Assembly: GCA_902767065.1 (NCBI GenBank) | Contig: CACXFW010000199.1 | Location: forward strand, 1-5,644 | Source: an uncultured Lachnospiraceae bacterium | GTDB lineage: Bacteria > Bacillota > Clostridia > Lachnospirales > Lachnospiraceae | Direction: 5' to 3' | DNA length: 5,644 bases | Shown here: positions 5,511-5,644 of the stretch, in pieces | Numbering within the stretch: the first letter of the stretch is position 1 | How the letters are laid out: the number at the start of each line of letters is the position of its first letter | Notes under the pieces: generated by a model | Databases searched by the model: none | What the model was told of the DNA's origin: nothing | Seen by the model: only the letters and a program-made list of their open reading frames with translations | Position numbers and translations under genes: made by a program

Positions 5511-5620
5511 TCATATACTAGTTCACGTTAATGGCTGCCGAAGGCAGACATGTTACTTGAACTGCATATACCGCGGTGAAGAATTCTATTCGGCAATAGA
5601 TTTCGTTCGCGAGTATAAGA
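5511..5620. repeat. Complete copy of the dispersed hairpin element (about 110 bp)
   Basis: The ends TCATATACT (5511-5519) and AGTATAAGA (5612-5620) pair at 8 of 9 positions. Between them are two hairpins. The first (5520-5563) has AGTTCA/TGAACT at its base, several mismatches, and CTGCC/GGCAG around a GAA loop at its tip. The second (5581-5604) is GAA/TTC, one mismatch, then TCTATT/AATAGA with a CGGC loop. The last 44 bases are identical to 1-44, and the identity stops at 5620, exactly where the closing stem ends. That coincidence supports a discrete element with defined ends. It is probably a miniature mobile element or REP-like sequence; no transposase is nearby. Confidence 0.65.
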
Positions 5621-5644
5621 CCGGCCATAAAGACGGTACAGACA

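Noticed and set aside
5473..5644. Sulfatase frame stays open past its stop to the window end, giving a peptide that includes EEFYSAIDFVREYK in the repeat
   Set aside because: The protein is already complete at the stop, there is no good start codon with a binding site, and the stretch is accounted for by hairpins. The same peptide at 2-43 runs out of frame into another gene.

Overview
The window looks like a piece of a moderately high-GC Gram-positive gut or rumen anaerobe, most likely class Clostridia and possibly Lachnospiraceae. This rests on strong AGGAGG-type ribosome binding sites, a TTG start, the Clostridia-like look of the flavin-barrel domain, and intergenic DNA packed with imperfect hairpin elements. 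The lineage is inferred from style, not from a marker gene. All three genes read on the + strand.

Layout: (1) 1-44 is the 3' part of a hairpin element whose second, complete copy lies at 5511-5620. (2) 73-2004 is a single open frame joining a Wzt-type polysaccharide-export ATPase to a full UDP-galactopyranose mutase (Glf). (3) 2005-2522 is a 518-base intergenic region. It holds seven head-to-tail copies of a degenerate 17-bp unit, a roughly 165-base element with a 17-bp closing stem and three long inner hairpins, a second copy of that element's 3' end motif, and a weak promoter with an overlapping inverted repeat. (4) 2523-3395 encodes a cytoplasmic protein with three Asp-rich calcium-type loops joined to a PNPOx-like flavin split barrel. 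(5) 3487-5472 encodes an exported type III (zinc metallo-beta-lactamase fold) alkyl sulfatase, read from a TTG start. (6) 5473-5644 is intergenic and carries the complete hairpin element.

Functionally there are two halves. The first belongs to cell-surface polysaccharide assembly. Glf makes UDP-galactofuranose and a Wzt ATPase powers export of the finished lipid-linked glycan, so the fusion physically couples precursor supply to export. The Wzm permease and glycosyltransferases are not in view and would be expected upstream. The second half is a flavin-barrel protein followed 91 bases later by a secreted sulfatase for alkyl sulfate esters. They may be co-transcribed, but no pathway link is shown.

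The most unusual features are the Wzt-Glf fusion, the multi-hairpin element at 2127-2291 (candidate structured RNA or miniature mobile element), the calcium-loop/flavin-barrel fusion, and the dispersed hairpin element whose repeat boundary coincides with the end of its closing stem.
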